Source: an uncultured Sphingobium sp. (lineage in GTDB: Bacteria; Pseudomonadota; Alphaproteobacteria; Sphingomonadales; Sphingomonadaceae). Taken from it: a DNA stretch of 5,974 bases. The translations under genes and the position numbers were made by a program. Positions 1-5,784 of this stretch are shown in pieces. Within the stretch, counting starts at the first letter, position 1. The number at the start of each line of letters is the position of its first letter. The stretch lies in assembly GCA_946479185.1 (NCBI GenBank), contig CAMLFF010000204.1:1-5974 (forward strand). Direction: 5' to 3'. The notes beneath the pieces are model-generated. The model worked only from the letters and a program-made list of their open reading frames with translations, ran no database searches and was not told the DNA's origin.

Positions 1-1537
1 GCAGGCGCGAGAAGATGCCCGGGCGCGCCGCTGGCTCATACTCATCGCCCGAACTCTCAGGATCGAGCAGCTGCGCTTTGGCGGCTTCCATCTCAATCTC
101 GGTGAAGCCAGGCGCTTCATAAGGCACCAACGTTCGGCCAGACCCGCGCAGGCTCTCGATTGTTTCGATCAGCGATCCTGTTTCTTCCAGCCGCTGCTCG
201 ATCAATTCGCGCTCTTGCCCAAGATGCTCGGCCAAAAGGTCCGATCGCAACATGGCGATGGTCTCAGGCACGGTCGGATCATCCGTGCAGTCGGCGCACA
301 GAGCGAGGTCGCATTCGCTATCCAGCCCCATCGAGCGATTGTTGAGATTGGCAGAGCCCACCCGCACGATCCGCTCATCCACGATCATGATCTTGGCATG
401 GACATAAATATGCTCGCCCTTCGCCGTAACGGGCGAATAGAGGCGGAAGCGCTCGCCTGCCGTCTCATCCTTGATCCGCTGAACCAGCAGCGCACGTGCC
501 GGACCCATCGCAGCTTCCTCCAGCCAGCCATCGGCGGAATGAGGATTGACCACGACGATCTCGGGCGGGTTTGGCCGGTTGAGCCGCTCGATCACTGCCT
601 GCGCCACCACGCGGGAGGCGAAATATTGGCTCTCAACATAAACATGCCGCTCGGCAGAGGCGATCATATCCACGAATAGTCGCTCAATCTCGCGCACCGG
701 GTCTTGCTCGTCCGCGCTGCCACGGGTGCGCGCAATGGCAAAGGGCTGGTTGCGGAAGTTCGCGCGCATATCGTCCAGCCACAGGTCTTCGCGATATTCG
801 GGCACGGGCAAATCCTCGCCACATGCTGCCTTCCAGCGCATCCGGCCATGCTCGCCCAGCGCCTTTGCAGCAGGACCGGAGACCGCCATTGTTGCGTCAT
901 GCCAGGGGCCATAGGGGCGGCCCGTCGTTGGGCGACGCCGGCCCTTGTCGTCATCCTTATGCTCCCGCGTGTCCCAGCGCTCGGCGGTCATGTCGATACC
1001 CCCACAGAAAGCGAGGCTATCGTCGATCACGAGAATCTTGTGATGATGCGCAGCGCCTGTCGGGTGCCGTCCATCGAGCCGGAAGGAGATATGCTTCTCG
1101 AACATCCAGCGCGAGAGCCGGAACAAGGTGCTCCCGCGGCCCAGCAGCTTGATCGCGCCAAGATCCCATTTGAGAATGTGGATCCTCAGCTCTGGCCGCC
1201 GCTTGGCAAGCCATGAGAGGAATGGGCCAACCTGACGCGGCGCGCCATCATCGCAATCGCGATCAAGGATGATGCGGGTATCGAAATCCCATCCGATCAG
1301 CAGGATCTGTTGCCTGGCCTCCAGCATCGCCTTGCGGGCATGGCGGAAATAATCATCCGCATCGATCACGACGCAGGCCTTGGTCGCCTCCTCCATCCGC
1401 CAGCAATTGTCGCCAATCGTGAAGATGCCGGTCTGCGAGTTACGCTTTGGGACGGCGCGCTCATTCGCCGTGGGTGTGGCAAGCGCCATCCCCTCCGTCG
1501 GATCGACGTCGCGCCCCTTGGCAGATGCGTCATGCAT
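1..1537 (-). CDS. Phospholipase D superfamily protein (two HKD motifs), 3' end outside window
   Basis: Open for 512 codons from ATG 1537 to the left edge with no stop, so the C-terminus is missing. Two HxKxxxxD catalytic motifs are visible: H165-K167-D172 (HHKILVID) followed by GGIDM, and H380-K382-D387 (HAKIMIVD) followed by GSANLNNRS. Between them is VESQYF (301-306), resembling the IENQYF element of PLDs of the eukaryotic type. The family uses the two histidines for phosphodiester transfer via a phosphohistidine intermediate; substrates range from phosphatidylcholine to cardiolipin precursors, and the sequence does not decide which. No signal peptide or membrane helix is seen, so a cytosolic or membrane-peripheral enzyme is likely. 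The ATG at 1537 is preceded by AGGGGA with a 6-base gap, which supports this start; the next in-frame ATG (codon 17) lacks a comparable site. It is divergent from the dioxygenase gene. Family certain, exact activity unknown. Confidence 0.93.
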   Translation of the reverse strand, partial: MHDASAKGRDVDPTEGMALATPTANERAVPKRNSQTGIFTIGDNCWRMEEATKACVVIDADDYFRHARKAMLEARQQILLIGWDFDTRIILDRDCDDGAPRQVGPFLSWLAKRRPELRIHILKWDLGAIKLLGRGSTLFRLSRWMFEKHISFRLDGRHPTGAAHHHKILVIDDSLAFCGGIDMTAERWDTREHKDDDKGRRRPTTGRPYGPWHDATMAVSGPAAKALGEHGRMRWKAACGEDLPVPEYREDLWLDDMRANFRNQPFAIARTRGSADEQDPVREIERLFVDMIASAERHVYVESQYFASRVVAQAVIERLNRPNPPEIVVVNPHSADGWLEEAAMGPARALLVQRIKDETAGERFRLYSPVTAKGEHIYVHAKIMIVDERIVRVGSANLNNRSMGLDSECDLALCADCTDDPTVPETIAMLRSDLLAEHLGQERELIEQRLEETGSLIETIESLRGSGRTLVPYEAPGFTEIEMEAAKAQLLDPESSGDEYEPAARPGIFSRL

Positions 1538-1561
1538 GGTGTGTCCCCTGATTCGGATGGA

Positions 1562-1586
1562 AACACGGGGGAGAGCCGTTCGTTCC
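1562..1586 (-). promoter_or_regulatory. Candidate EcfG-type (general stress) promoter for the phospholipase D gene
   Basis: On the minus strand GGAAC (1586-1582) is followed after 16 bases by TGTT (1565-1562). Alphaproteobacterial EcfG/SigT promoters are known as GGAAC-N16/17-CGTT, so the -35 is perfect and the -10 matches at three of four bases. Transcription would begin near 1556, giving a leader of about 20 bases that just contains the AGGGGA ribosome binding site. The good geometry is the main support. A chance GGAAC match remains possible. Confidence 0.4.
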
Positions 1587-1600
1587 TTCTATAACATAAA

Positions 1601-1629
1601 TTGATATTGGCAGGCTGACCCTAAACTAT
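1601..1629 (+). promoter_or_regulatory. Candidate sigma-70-type promoter for the dioxygenase gene
   Basis: TTGATA (1601-1606) and AACTAT (1624-1629) are separated by 17 bases. The -35 is good and the -10 is weak. This is the most AT-rich part of the divergent gap and points toward the gene at 1718, giving a leader of about 80 bases with T-rich runs at 1662-1680. No hairpin was found there. Confidence 0.3.
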
Positions 1630-1717
1630 GATTAGCAGCTGAAAGCCCCGATCTTACCGACTTTTTCTGTTAAGTTTTTTCCATTAAGATGCCTTCCCAA
1701 GCGAGAAGGGGCGGCGC

Positions 1718-2623
1718 TTGGCGATCAGGCAAAACTTGCAGAACAAGTTGAGGATGCTGCCAGTAAGGGCGGCTGACAAAATCAGTGCGCTCGGCCCGGT
1801 CGCTCGGAGAATAGATGCGCGGTATCGCCGGGCTCTTGACGTTCACCAATCCGCACGCCCCTCGCTCTCGGGCCTCGATCAGGAGATTTTTGAAGGGCTG
1901 CAAAATCAGGGTCTATTCGTAACATCCATAGAGGCCCTCAATCTCGCCATGTCCGGCGAGATCATGTCCGCCGGACAGCAGCTCGCACAGAGTTTCGCGT
2001 CTGAAGCGCGCATGCGGTCGGCATTGGGCGAGGTGTTCCTCATGGTGTCACCCAGTGCCACGCTCACGCAACCAGACTTGTTTGCCTGGGGCCTGCAAGA
2101 CAGATTGCTCGATATCGTGGAGGCCTATCTTGGCCTGCCAATCGCTTATGATGGCATGGCGATCATCTACACAACTGCGAATGGCGATGAGGAAGCAACC
2201 CGGCGCTGGCATCGTGATCGCGAAGACCGCCGAATGGTCAAGATCATCATCTATTTGAACGATGTCGTCGCGGGCGAGGGTGGGCCATTTCAACTGGACC
2301 CCGCCTCAGATGCCGCGGACAGCACCGCAGACCGCCACGCGCCGATTCTCACATGCGAGGGCAAGGCTGGCACGGTCATCTTCACCGATACCGCCCGTTT
2401 TCTTCATCGCGGCGAACCGGCGAGCAAGACCGACCGCGCGGCCATTTTTTACAGCTATTTTTCTCACAGGCCGCGCAGCCCATATTTTTGTGAGCGATCG
2501 GGGCTGTCCCGCAAGCAAATCGCAGCACTGGCCGCAGGTTTTAGCGCACGGCAACGCGCGGCGATCTTGTGGCGCGAACATTTGCCGTGGCCGCTGCGTG
2601 TTCTTCCATCGGCGCCGATTTGA
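1718..2623 (+). CDS. PhyH-like Fe(II)/2-oxoglutarate-dependent dioxygenase
   Basis: A 301-residue protein in the phytanoyl-CoA dioxygenase (PhyH) family, cytosolic with no signal peptide. The iron triad is visible as H165-x-D167 (WHRDRED) and H230 (FLHRGEP), with R240 ten residues after the distal histidine, where the family binds the 2-oxoglutarate carboxylate. GPFQLDP (189-195) and the strand around KIIIYLNDV (175-183) fit the double-stranded beta-helix core. Such enzymes hydroxylate or otherwise oxidise a small molecule using O2 and 2-oxoglutarate; the substrate cannot be read from the sequence. Start: TTG 1718 has AGAAGGGG six bases upstream, while ATG 1754 (residue 13) has only a poorly placed GAGG, so TTG is preferred but not certain. 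It converges on the sensor operon with a 123-base gap. It lacks similarity I would recognise to the bacterial ethylene-forming enzyme, a different branch of 2-oxoglutarate enzymes. Confidence 0.85.
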   Translation: MAIRQNLQNKLRMLPVRAADKISALGPVARRIDARYRRALDVHQSARPSLSGLDQEIFEGLQNQGLFVTSIEALNLAMSGEIMSAGQQLAQSFASEARMRSALGEVFLMVSPSATLTQPDLFAWGLQDRLLDIVEAYLGLPIAYDGMAIIYTTANGDEEATRRWHRDREDRRMVKIIIYLNDVVAGEGGPFQLDPASDAADSTADRHAPILTCEGKAGTVIFTDTARFLHRGEPASKTDRAAIFYSYFSHRPRSPYFCERSGLSRKQIAALAAGFSARQRAAILWREHLPWPLRVLPSAPI

Positions 2624-2746
2624 GGACGGCGGTCGTTTGTATCGCACATCCGGAAGGAGAGTTTTGCGGCCCTTCAGCCTTGAGAAAGCAGCGCGATCGG
2701 CCGCTTTCAAAACCGCTGGCATGCACCCGGCAGCTCTCGCAGGATG

Positions 2747-3115
2747 CTACTTCTGCTCCACCGTAATCCGCTCGATTTCTGCAAGAATAGCCGCCAGCTC
2801 TATCGGTTTTTCCAAGATCGCGGCAACCCCGGCGCTCATTGCTTCGGACTTCAGCGTGCTGCTGCCGTTTCCTGATATCAGGATGATCGGCATCGTCGAT
2901 CCGCGCTCGCGAAGCAGGTGGGCGAGTTCGATGCCGTTGATGCCCGGCATCCGCACATCCGAGATCAGAATCCCGTGGTCGAATTGGCCACGCGCTAGAA
3001 AGTCACTCGCGTCGACATAGCCGGATACTTCAAAGCCAACTGTTTGCAGCACAAAAACAAGTGACAGCCGCACGGCTTCATCGTCGTCCACAACCTGAAT
3101 AGCTGGTTTGTTCAT
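2747..3115 (-). CDS. FixJ-like receiver-only response regulator
   Basis: A 122-residue single receiver domain. Acidic pocket D10-D11-D12 (VVDDDEA), phosphoacceptor D53 (ISDVRMPG), S81 (ILISGNG) and K103 (LEKPI) are all present, so it should be phosphorylatable. The N-terminal sequence resembles FixJ receivers, but the protein ends right after helix 5 with no DNA-binding or enzymatic output domain. Its ATG (3115-3113) overlaps the kinase stop (3114-3112) as ATGA, the classic arrangement for translational coupling, so it is almost certainly the kinase partner. A longer reading from 3190 would extend into the kinase C-terminus and gives no receiver-like sequence, so it was not used. Output must be by protein contact, phosphorelay to another protein, or acting as a phosphate sink. 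No obvious terminator follows the gene. Confidence 0.95.
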   Translation of the reverse strand: MNKPAIQVVDDDEAVRLSLVFVLQTVGFEVSGYVDASDFLARGQFDHGILISDVRMPGINGIELAHLLRERGSTMPIILISGNGSSTLKSEAMSAGVAAILEKPIELAAILAEIERITVEQK

Positions 3116-4689
3116 GTGTCCACCGACCGATCGGTGGAGGGCAGCGTAAAGTGGAACGTGGCGCCGCTCCCCCCATCCAAATCCGCCCAAATCTTGCCGC
3201 CGTGATTTTCGATAATGGTACGACAGATGGAGAGGCCAATACCCATGCCTTTCACTCCCTTTGTACTGACGAACGCTTCGAACAACCGATCCGCTACCGC
3301 TTCGCTGATTCCCGGACCATTGTCGCTGACCGAAAACGTTGCCATCCCGTTTGCATTACAGCCAGTTTCCAGGCGCAGCGTGCTGCCAACAGTGTCGCCC
3401 ATCGCATCCTTGGCGTTTCGGATGAGATTGATGACGACCTGTTCGATCTGAACGCGGTCGACGAGCACTTTGAGCGAGGGATCGTTATGCACGATTTCAG
3501 TGACCACGCCGCTTTCGCGGGCGCCCAGCAGCCCCAGACCGCACGCCTCGTCCACAATCGACGAAAAAATTTCGGGGCGCTTTACGTCCTCGCCGCCAGA
3601 GACGAACGATCGTAGCCGACGGATGATCTCACCCGCGCGTATGGACTGCGTTTTTGCAAGCGTTAGTGGCGAGGATAAAGGTCCATCATACTCTTCGCCG
3701 AGCAGTGCGAGGCTTCCATCGATAAACAGCGTGATTGACGCGAGCGGTTGATTGATCTCGTGCGCGATTGCGGTGGCCATTTCTCCCATCGCCGCTCGGC
3801 GGGACACATGAAGCAGTTCTCTCACCAGTCGTTTACGTTCCGTCACGTCGATCGAAACACCAATCATCCCGATGATATCACCATCGACATGGCCAAAGGG
3901 CACTTTAGTAGAAAGAAATATGCGCGAACCATTGGTGGGGAATTTGACGATCTCCTCCAGCTCCTGGACCGTTCCGGATTCCATGACACGGCGATCATTC
4001 TCCATGACAATCTGTGCCTGGCTGATATCTTCCAGGAACTCATCATCGCGCTTGCCCTCGACTTGCGCCCAGTCCCTTCCGATCGAGTCCAGCGTCGCTT
4101 TGTTAGCGAGCAGCATTCGGCCGGAACGATCCTTCGCATAGACCAAGCCTGGCATGGCCTCGATCACGGTGGCCAGCAATGCTTTGGACTGATGTCTGTG
4201 TTGTTCCGCCAAACGCAGTTCGCCTTCGGTCCGATCGACCCTGGCTGCGAGTTCCGCACGCGCCGCTTCGAGCGCGTCCATCGTCTCGCGATGCGCTGCG
4301 ATTTCAAGGCGCATTGCCTCTGCGGATGGCAGCTTGAGCGCCTGCGGAACGAGCGTAGTCAAGCGGATTGCTGTGGCGACCGAAACGAAAGCGGTAGCGG
4401 CCTTCAGCCAACCTTCGGTGATATAGACAGGCACCCAAATGACATAGATGCTCAAAACATGGGTTAAGCCGCAAAAGGCAATAAATGCGGCGAACAGCAG
4501 CGCCATTCGCTTATGCTTAGGCTCAAGATCGCCACGACCACGAACGAAGCGCAATATCGCAAATGGTATCGTAAAATATGCAAGCGCGATCAATGCGTCG
4601 GATATGATGTGCAGAGCCATAAGCTCTGGACGCCAAAGAAAGCACATCCCATGCGGCATGAACGTTTCAAGCTGCGAGCGCAAAGTCAT
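3112..4689 (-). CDS. Sensor histidine kinase with ethylene-receptor-type membrane domain and PAS domain
   Basis: A 525-residue inner-membrane kinase. Three membrane helices lie at about 24-50, 60-85 and 92-116. Helices 1-2 carry D31, Y38, I41, P42, I70, C73 and H77 (ISDALIALAYFTIP; FAAFIAFCGLTH). These match, with the same local spacing, the ETR1 residues needed for ethylene and Cu(I) binding (D25, Y32, I35, P36, I62, C65, H69). A charged coiled coil (about 124-172) leads to a PAS domain (about 172-285, ending DVTERK). The HisKA domain has H310 in AIAHEINQPLASI, and the ATPase has N425 (NLIRNAKDAM), DNGPGIS (456-462), an F-box (FEAFVSTKG) and GMGIGLSI (481-488). The catalytic core is FixL-like. 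No FixL-type heme-histidine motif is seen in the PAS. The start at 4689 keeps the FMPHGMCFLW segment that precedes helix 1, but has only a weak binding site (TGAAG). It may be translated by coupling to the upstream mini-ORF. Ethylene as ligand is inference; light, copper or another small ligand is possible. Confidence 0.93.
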   Translation of the reverse strand: MTLRSQLETFMPHGMCFLWRPELMALHIISDALIALAYFTIPFAILRFVRGRGDLEPKHKRMALLFAAFIAFCGLTHVLSIYVIWVPVYITEGWLKAATAFVSVATAIRLTTLVPQALKLPSAEAMRLEIAAHRETMDALEAARAELAARVDRTEGELRLAEQHRHQSKALLATVIEAMPGLVYAKDRSGRMLLANKATLDSIGRDWAQVEGKRDDEFLEDISQAQIVMENDRRVMESGTVQELEEIVKFPTNGSRIFLSTKVPFGHVDGDIIGMIGVSIDVTERKRLVRELLHVSRRAAMGEMATAIAHEINQPLASITLFIDGSLALLGEEYDGPLSSPLTLAKTQSIRAGEIIRRLRSFVSGGEDVKRPEIFSSIVDEACGLGLLGARESGVVTEIVHNDPSLKVLVDRVQIEQVVINLIRNAKDAMGDTVGSTLRLETGCNANGMATFSVSDNGPGISEAVADRLFEAFVSTKGVKGMGIGLSICRTIIENHGGKIWADLDGGSGATFHFTLPSTDRSVDT

Positions 4690-4715
4690 AGAATCGCTTC
4701 AGATGACTGAAACAT
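4686..4715 (-). CDS. Nine-codon upstream ORF (MFQSSEAIL) coupled to the kinase
   Basis: ATG at 4715 is preceded by AGGAGAA (4727-4721) at ideal distance, the best ribosome binding site in the window. It reads MFQSSEAIL and stops at TGA 4688-4686, which overlaps the kinase ATG (4689-4687) as ATGA. It is not in frame with the kinase, so it is not a longer kinase N-terminus. The kinase ATG itself has a poor site. The simplest reading is a leader peptide that delivers ribosomes to the kinase start. Alternatively, a frameshift or sequencing error could have separated a true upstream start from the kinase, though the kinase N-terminus looks complete. The peptide itself resembles nothing I recognise. 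Confidence 0.5.
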   Translation of the reverse strand: MFQSSEAIL

Positions 4716-4720
4716 GCCGG

Positions 4721-4727
4721 TTCTCCT
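4721..4727 (-). promoter_or_regulatory. Strong Shine-Dalgarno AGGAGAA serving the upstream ORF
   Basis: Minus-strand AGGAGAA lies with a 7-base gap from the end of AGGAG to ATG 4715. It is 32 bases from the kinase ATG at 4689, too far to serve that start directly. This mismatch is what identifies the coupled mini-ORF. Confidence 0.6.
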
Positions 4728-4735
4728 AAAAGCGG

Positions 4736-4753
4736 GAGATTTGCTGAAATCTC
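4736..4753 (-). repeat. 7-4-7 inverted repeat in the kinase leader
   Basis: Perfect arms GAGATTT and AAATCTC around a 4-base loop (plus strand GAGATTT-GCTG-AAATCTC). On the minus strand it ends eight bases before the AGGAGAA site and is followed by CCGCTTTTA. It could be an RNA hairpin that modulates access to the ribosome binding site, a weak attenuator, or an 18-bp operator. The sequence alone does not choose between them. A GATAAT -10-like hexamer at 4782-4777 would place the repeat inside the transcript, but no good -35 accompanies it. Confidence 0.45.
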
Positions 4754-4940
4754 TCGGTCGCCTGATGCTCGGTCTGATTATCGGCGATGGCCAACACTAG
4801 CACAGACTGGCTGCACATAATATGCGGGAACGAAATCAATCCCTTCGCCGCCGGGAGTGGCATTATTGCGCAAGCGTTATCGGAATTGGAGAACCGGCGC
4901 TGGACGACGCAAATTGATCACATGGGGCTAGCGCACCTTT

Positions 4941-4958
4941 GCTTGCGAGCACGCAAGC
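4941..4958. repeat. 7-4-7 inverted repeat GCTTGCG/CGCAAGC
   Basis: Perfect 7-base arms flank a 4-base spacer (AGCA). No T-run follows on either strand, so it is not a typical intrinsic terminator. It lies about 250 bases upstream of the kinase and could be a regulator-binding dyad; a chance occurrence is also possible. Confidence 0.3.
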
Positions 4959-5025
4959 TCCCCAGTTACGGCGCCGTTAAGGCCGGCTGAGGGCGCAGGC
5001 CGCGTGGACCAATTCCAAAATAAGC

Positions 5026-5091
5026 GAATGGCCGCTTTGCCACCGGATCTTAGGCCGATTGAATGACGGAAAGGGGTGGAGTCTGGACAGC
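5026..5091. repeat. Degenerate intergenic repeat, copy A
   Basis: It begins GAATGGCCGCTTTGCCACC (5026-5044) and ends with an imperfect inverted counterpart around GGGGTGGAGTCTGGAC (5073-5088). The segment 5061-5088 aligns with copy B at 5640-5667 through shared blocks GAATG, ACGG, GTGGA and GGAC. It looks like a decayed member of the 'GTCCGCTTTCCACC' intergenic repeats I associate with sphingomonads; that attribution is from memory and unverified. Confidence 0.35.
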
Positions 5092-5129
5092 GGGCTTTTA
5101 GTCGGAACCTGGTCAGACCTGGCGATGAC

Positions 5130-5501
5130 TCAACCTTGGTAGCGATCTAGAAAGTATCGCCACGCAGCCTTTCGATAGTCGGGGTGAGCAGTATCAAACT
5201 TTTGCTCTTCAAACTCGATAGGCGTTTTGCGCCATCGTTTTGACCACTCTGCAAATTGGACCTCCTGCTCCGGTGATGTGAAGATCAAGCCGAGGTTCAC
5301 CCCCCAGCAAATTAGGGTCGTTATTGCGAGAATGCCGAGCAAAACGCCATATTGATCCCCATCCCGGGACAGCGGGAGATGGCGAACGACATTCTGTGTT
5401 GATTCTGGATAGATAAGAGTGAGGGCCAACAACACAGTAATCACCGTTGCGATGATAGTTAGGCGACCGATCGCTCTCAGTTTTTGGTCCTGGTACGTCA
5501 T
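5130..5501 (-). CDS. Small two-helix membrane protein of unknown function
   Basis: A 123-residue protein I do not recognise. Two hydrophobic helices are clear: about 12-31 (LTIIATVITVLLALTLI) and about 52-74 (GVLLGILAITTLICWGVNL). Basic residues before helix 1 (K7, R9, R13) and after helix 2 (KRWRK, 88-92) predict both ends in the cytoplasm with a 20-residue periplasmic loop. The soluble tail (about 76-123) is rich in charged and aromatic residues (FAEWSKRW, YRKAAWRYFLDRYQ). ATG 5501 is preceded immediately by an in-frame TGA, so no longer form exists; the ribosome binding site is weak. A 60-base sample has about 47 percent GC, seemingly below the flanking genes, and degenerate repeats lie on both sides, which may hint at insertion. 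Membrane-protein composition makes a chance ORF unlikely. Confidence 0.65.
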   Translation of the reverse strand: MTYQDQKLRAIGRLTIIATVITVLLALTLIYPESTQNVVRHLPLSRDGDQYGVLLGILAITTLICWGVNLGLIFTSPEQEVQFAEWSKRWRKTPIEFEEQKFDTAHPDYRKAAWRYFLDRYQG

Positions 5502-5572
5502 TCAAAGCGTCCGCTACTTAGCACTGCCATCGTTATCGTATCTATCTAAATGTTCGCAACGGGGGCCACTGG

Positions 5573-5667
5573 GTCCGCTTTCAGATAGCGCTACCGATGA
5601 GATGGACTTCCGCATTGTCGTCGTTGGAAGACTGACCGGAATGGCACGGTTGGCGTGGAAAGCGGAC
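5573..5667. repeat. Intergenic repeat copy B with 10-bp terminal inverted arms
   Basis: GTCCGCTTTC (5573-5582) and GAAAGCGGAC (5658-5667) are perfect 10-base inverted arms enclosing 75 bases. The interior right part matches copy A at 5061-5088. No coding content was found between the arms. It may be a decayed non-autonomous element or a structured intergenic repeat; no target-site duplication was identified. Confidence 0.45.
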
Positions 5668-5736
5668 TTTCATCGCCACTGCCCGAAAATATCTTAGACG
5701 CAGGCGCATACACGACTTATAGGCCAGAATACGAAG

Positions 5737-5752
5737 CCGGAAATACTTCCGG
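5737..5752. promoter_or_regulatory. Palindrome CCGGAA-ATAC-TTCCGG, candidate operator
   Basis: Perfect 6-base arms with a 4-base spacer, ending 32 bases before the flavin reductase ATG. No T-run follows, so it is not a terminator. An A/T-rich hexamer TTATAG (5717-5722) just upstream might act as a -10 but has no good -35. Position and symmetry suit a dimeric repressor or activator site; the regulator is unknown. Confidence 0.4.
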
Positions 5753-5784
5753 TTATGTCAGCTTGCCAGGGGACTTGCGCCATC

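Larger units (their letters stand above)
4716..5129. other. Long intergenic region upstream of the kinase
   Basis: This 414-base stretch lies between two minus-strand genes and holds no convincing protein gene beyond the mini-ORF that starts at 4715. Seen in it: the AGGAGAA site, the inverted repeat at 4736-4753, a GATAAT -10-like hexamer at 4777-4782 (minus) without a good -35, a second inverted repeat at 4941-4958, and a degenerate intergenic repeat at about 5026-5091. An open plus-strand frame at 4787-4990 lacks a ribosome binding site and recognisable content. No tRNA or riboswitch fold was recognised. Confidence 0.6.

Noticed and set aside
215..1216. Plus-strand open frames of 154 and 170 codons
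   Set aside because: They lie antisense to the phospholipase D gene, whose minus-strand reading has both HKD motifs; the plus-strand products show no recognisable domain.
1689..1751. 20-codon ORF ending two bases before ATG 1754 of the dioxygenase gene
   Set aside because: It resembles a coupling junction (TGAGGATG) but has no ribosome binding site, while TTG 1718 has a good one; kept only as a reason for doubt about the dioxygenase start.
1718..2623. Idea that the dioxygenase is an ethylene-forming enzyme paired with the ethylene-type receptor
   Set aside because: Both are 2-oxoglutarate enzymes, but this protein has PhyH-type motifs, is shorter than the roughly 350-residue ethylene-forming enzyme, and has a shorter HxD-to-distal-H gap (65 residues, against roughly 77-79 as I recall).
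2662..2712. Inverted segments GCGGCC/GGCCGC and GAAAGC/GCTTTC between the convergent genes
   Set aside because: Loops are long and neither strand has a T-run after a stem, so they do not support an intrinsic terminator; nothing else was seen in this 123-base gap.
2262..3020. Plus-strand 252-codon frame spanning the end of the dioxygenase gene and the response regulator
   Set aside because: It overlaps two well-supported genes in other frames, and its product is Arg/Ala/Ser-rich with no domain.
3116..3190. Longer 147-residue start for the response regulator
   Set aside because: The extra residues are antisense-free read-through of kinase C-terminal codons in another frame; the ATGA-coupled ATG at 3115 begins exactly where receiver homology does.
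3830..4175. Heme-binding PAS as in FixL
   Set aside because: The kinase core is FixL-like, but the PAS segment lacks the FixL heme-histidine sequence context.
3748..4467. Plus-strand 239-codon frame
   Set aside because: Entirely antisense to the kinase, without a ribosome binding site or recognisable motifs; typical of high-GC shadow frames.
4787..4990. 67-codon plus-strand frame in the intergenic region
   Set aside because: No Shine-Dalgarno upstream of ATG 4787, no hydrophobic segment or motif, and it crosses a dyad repeat.
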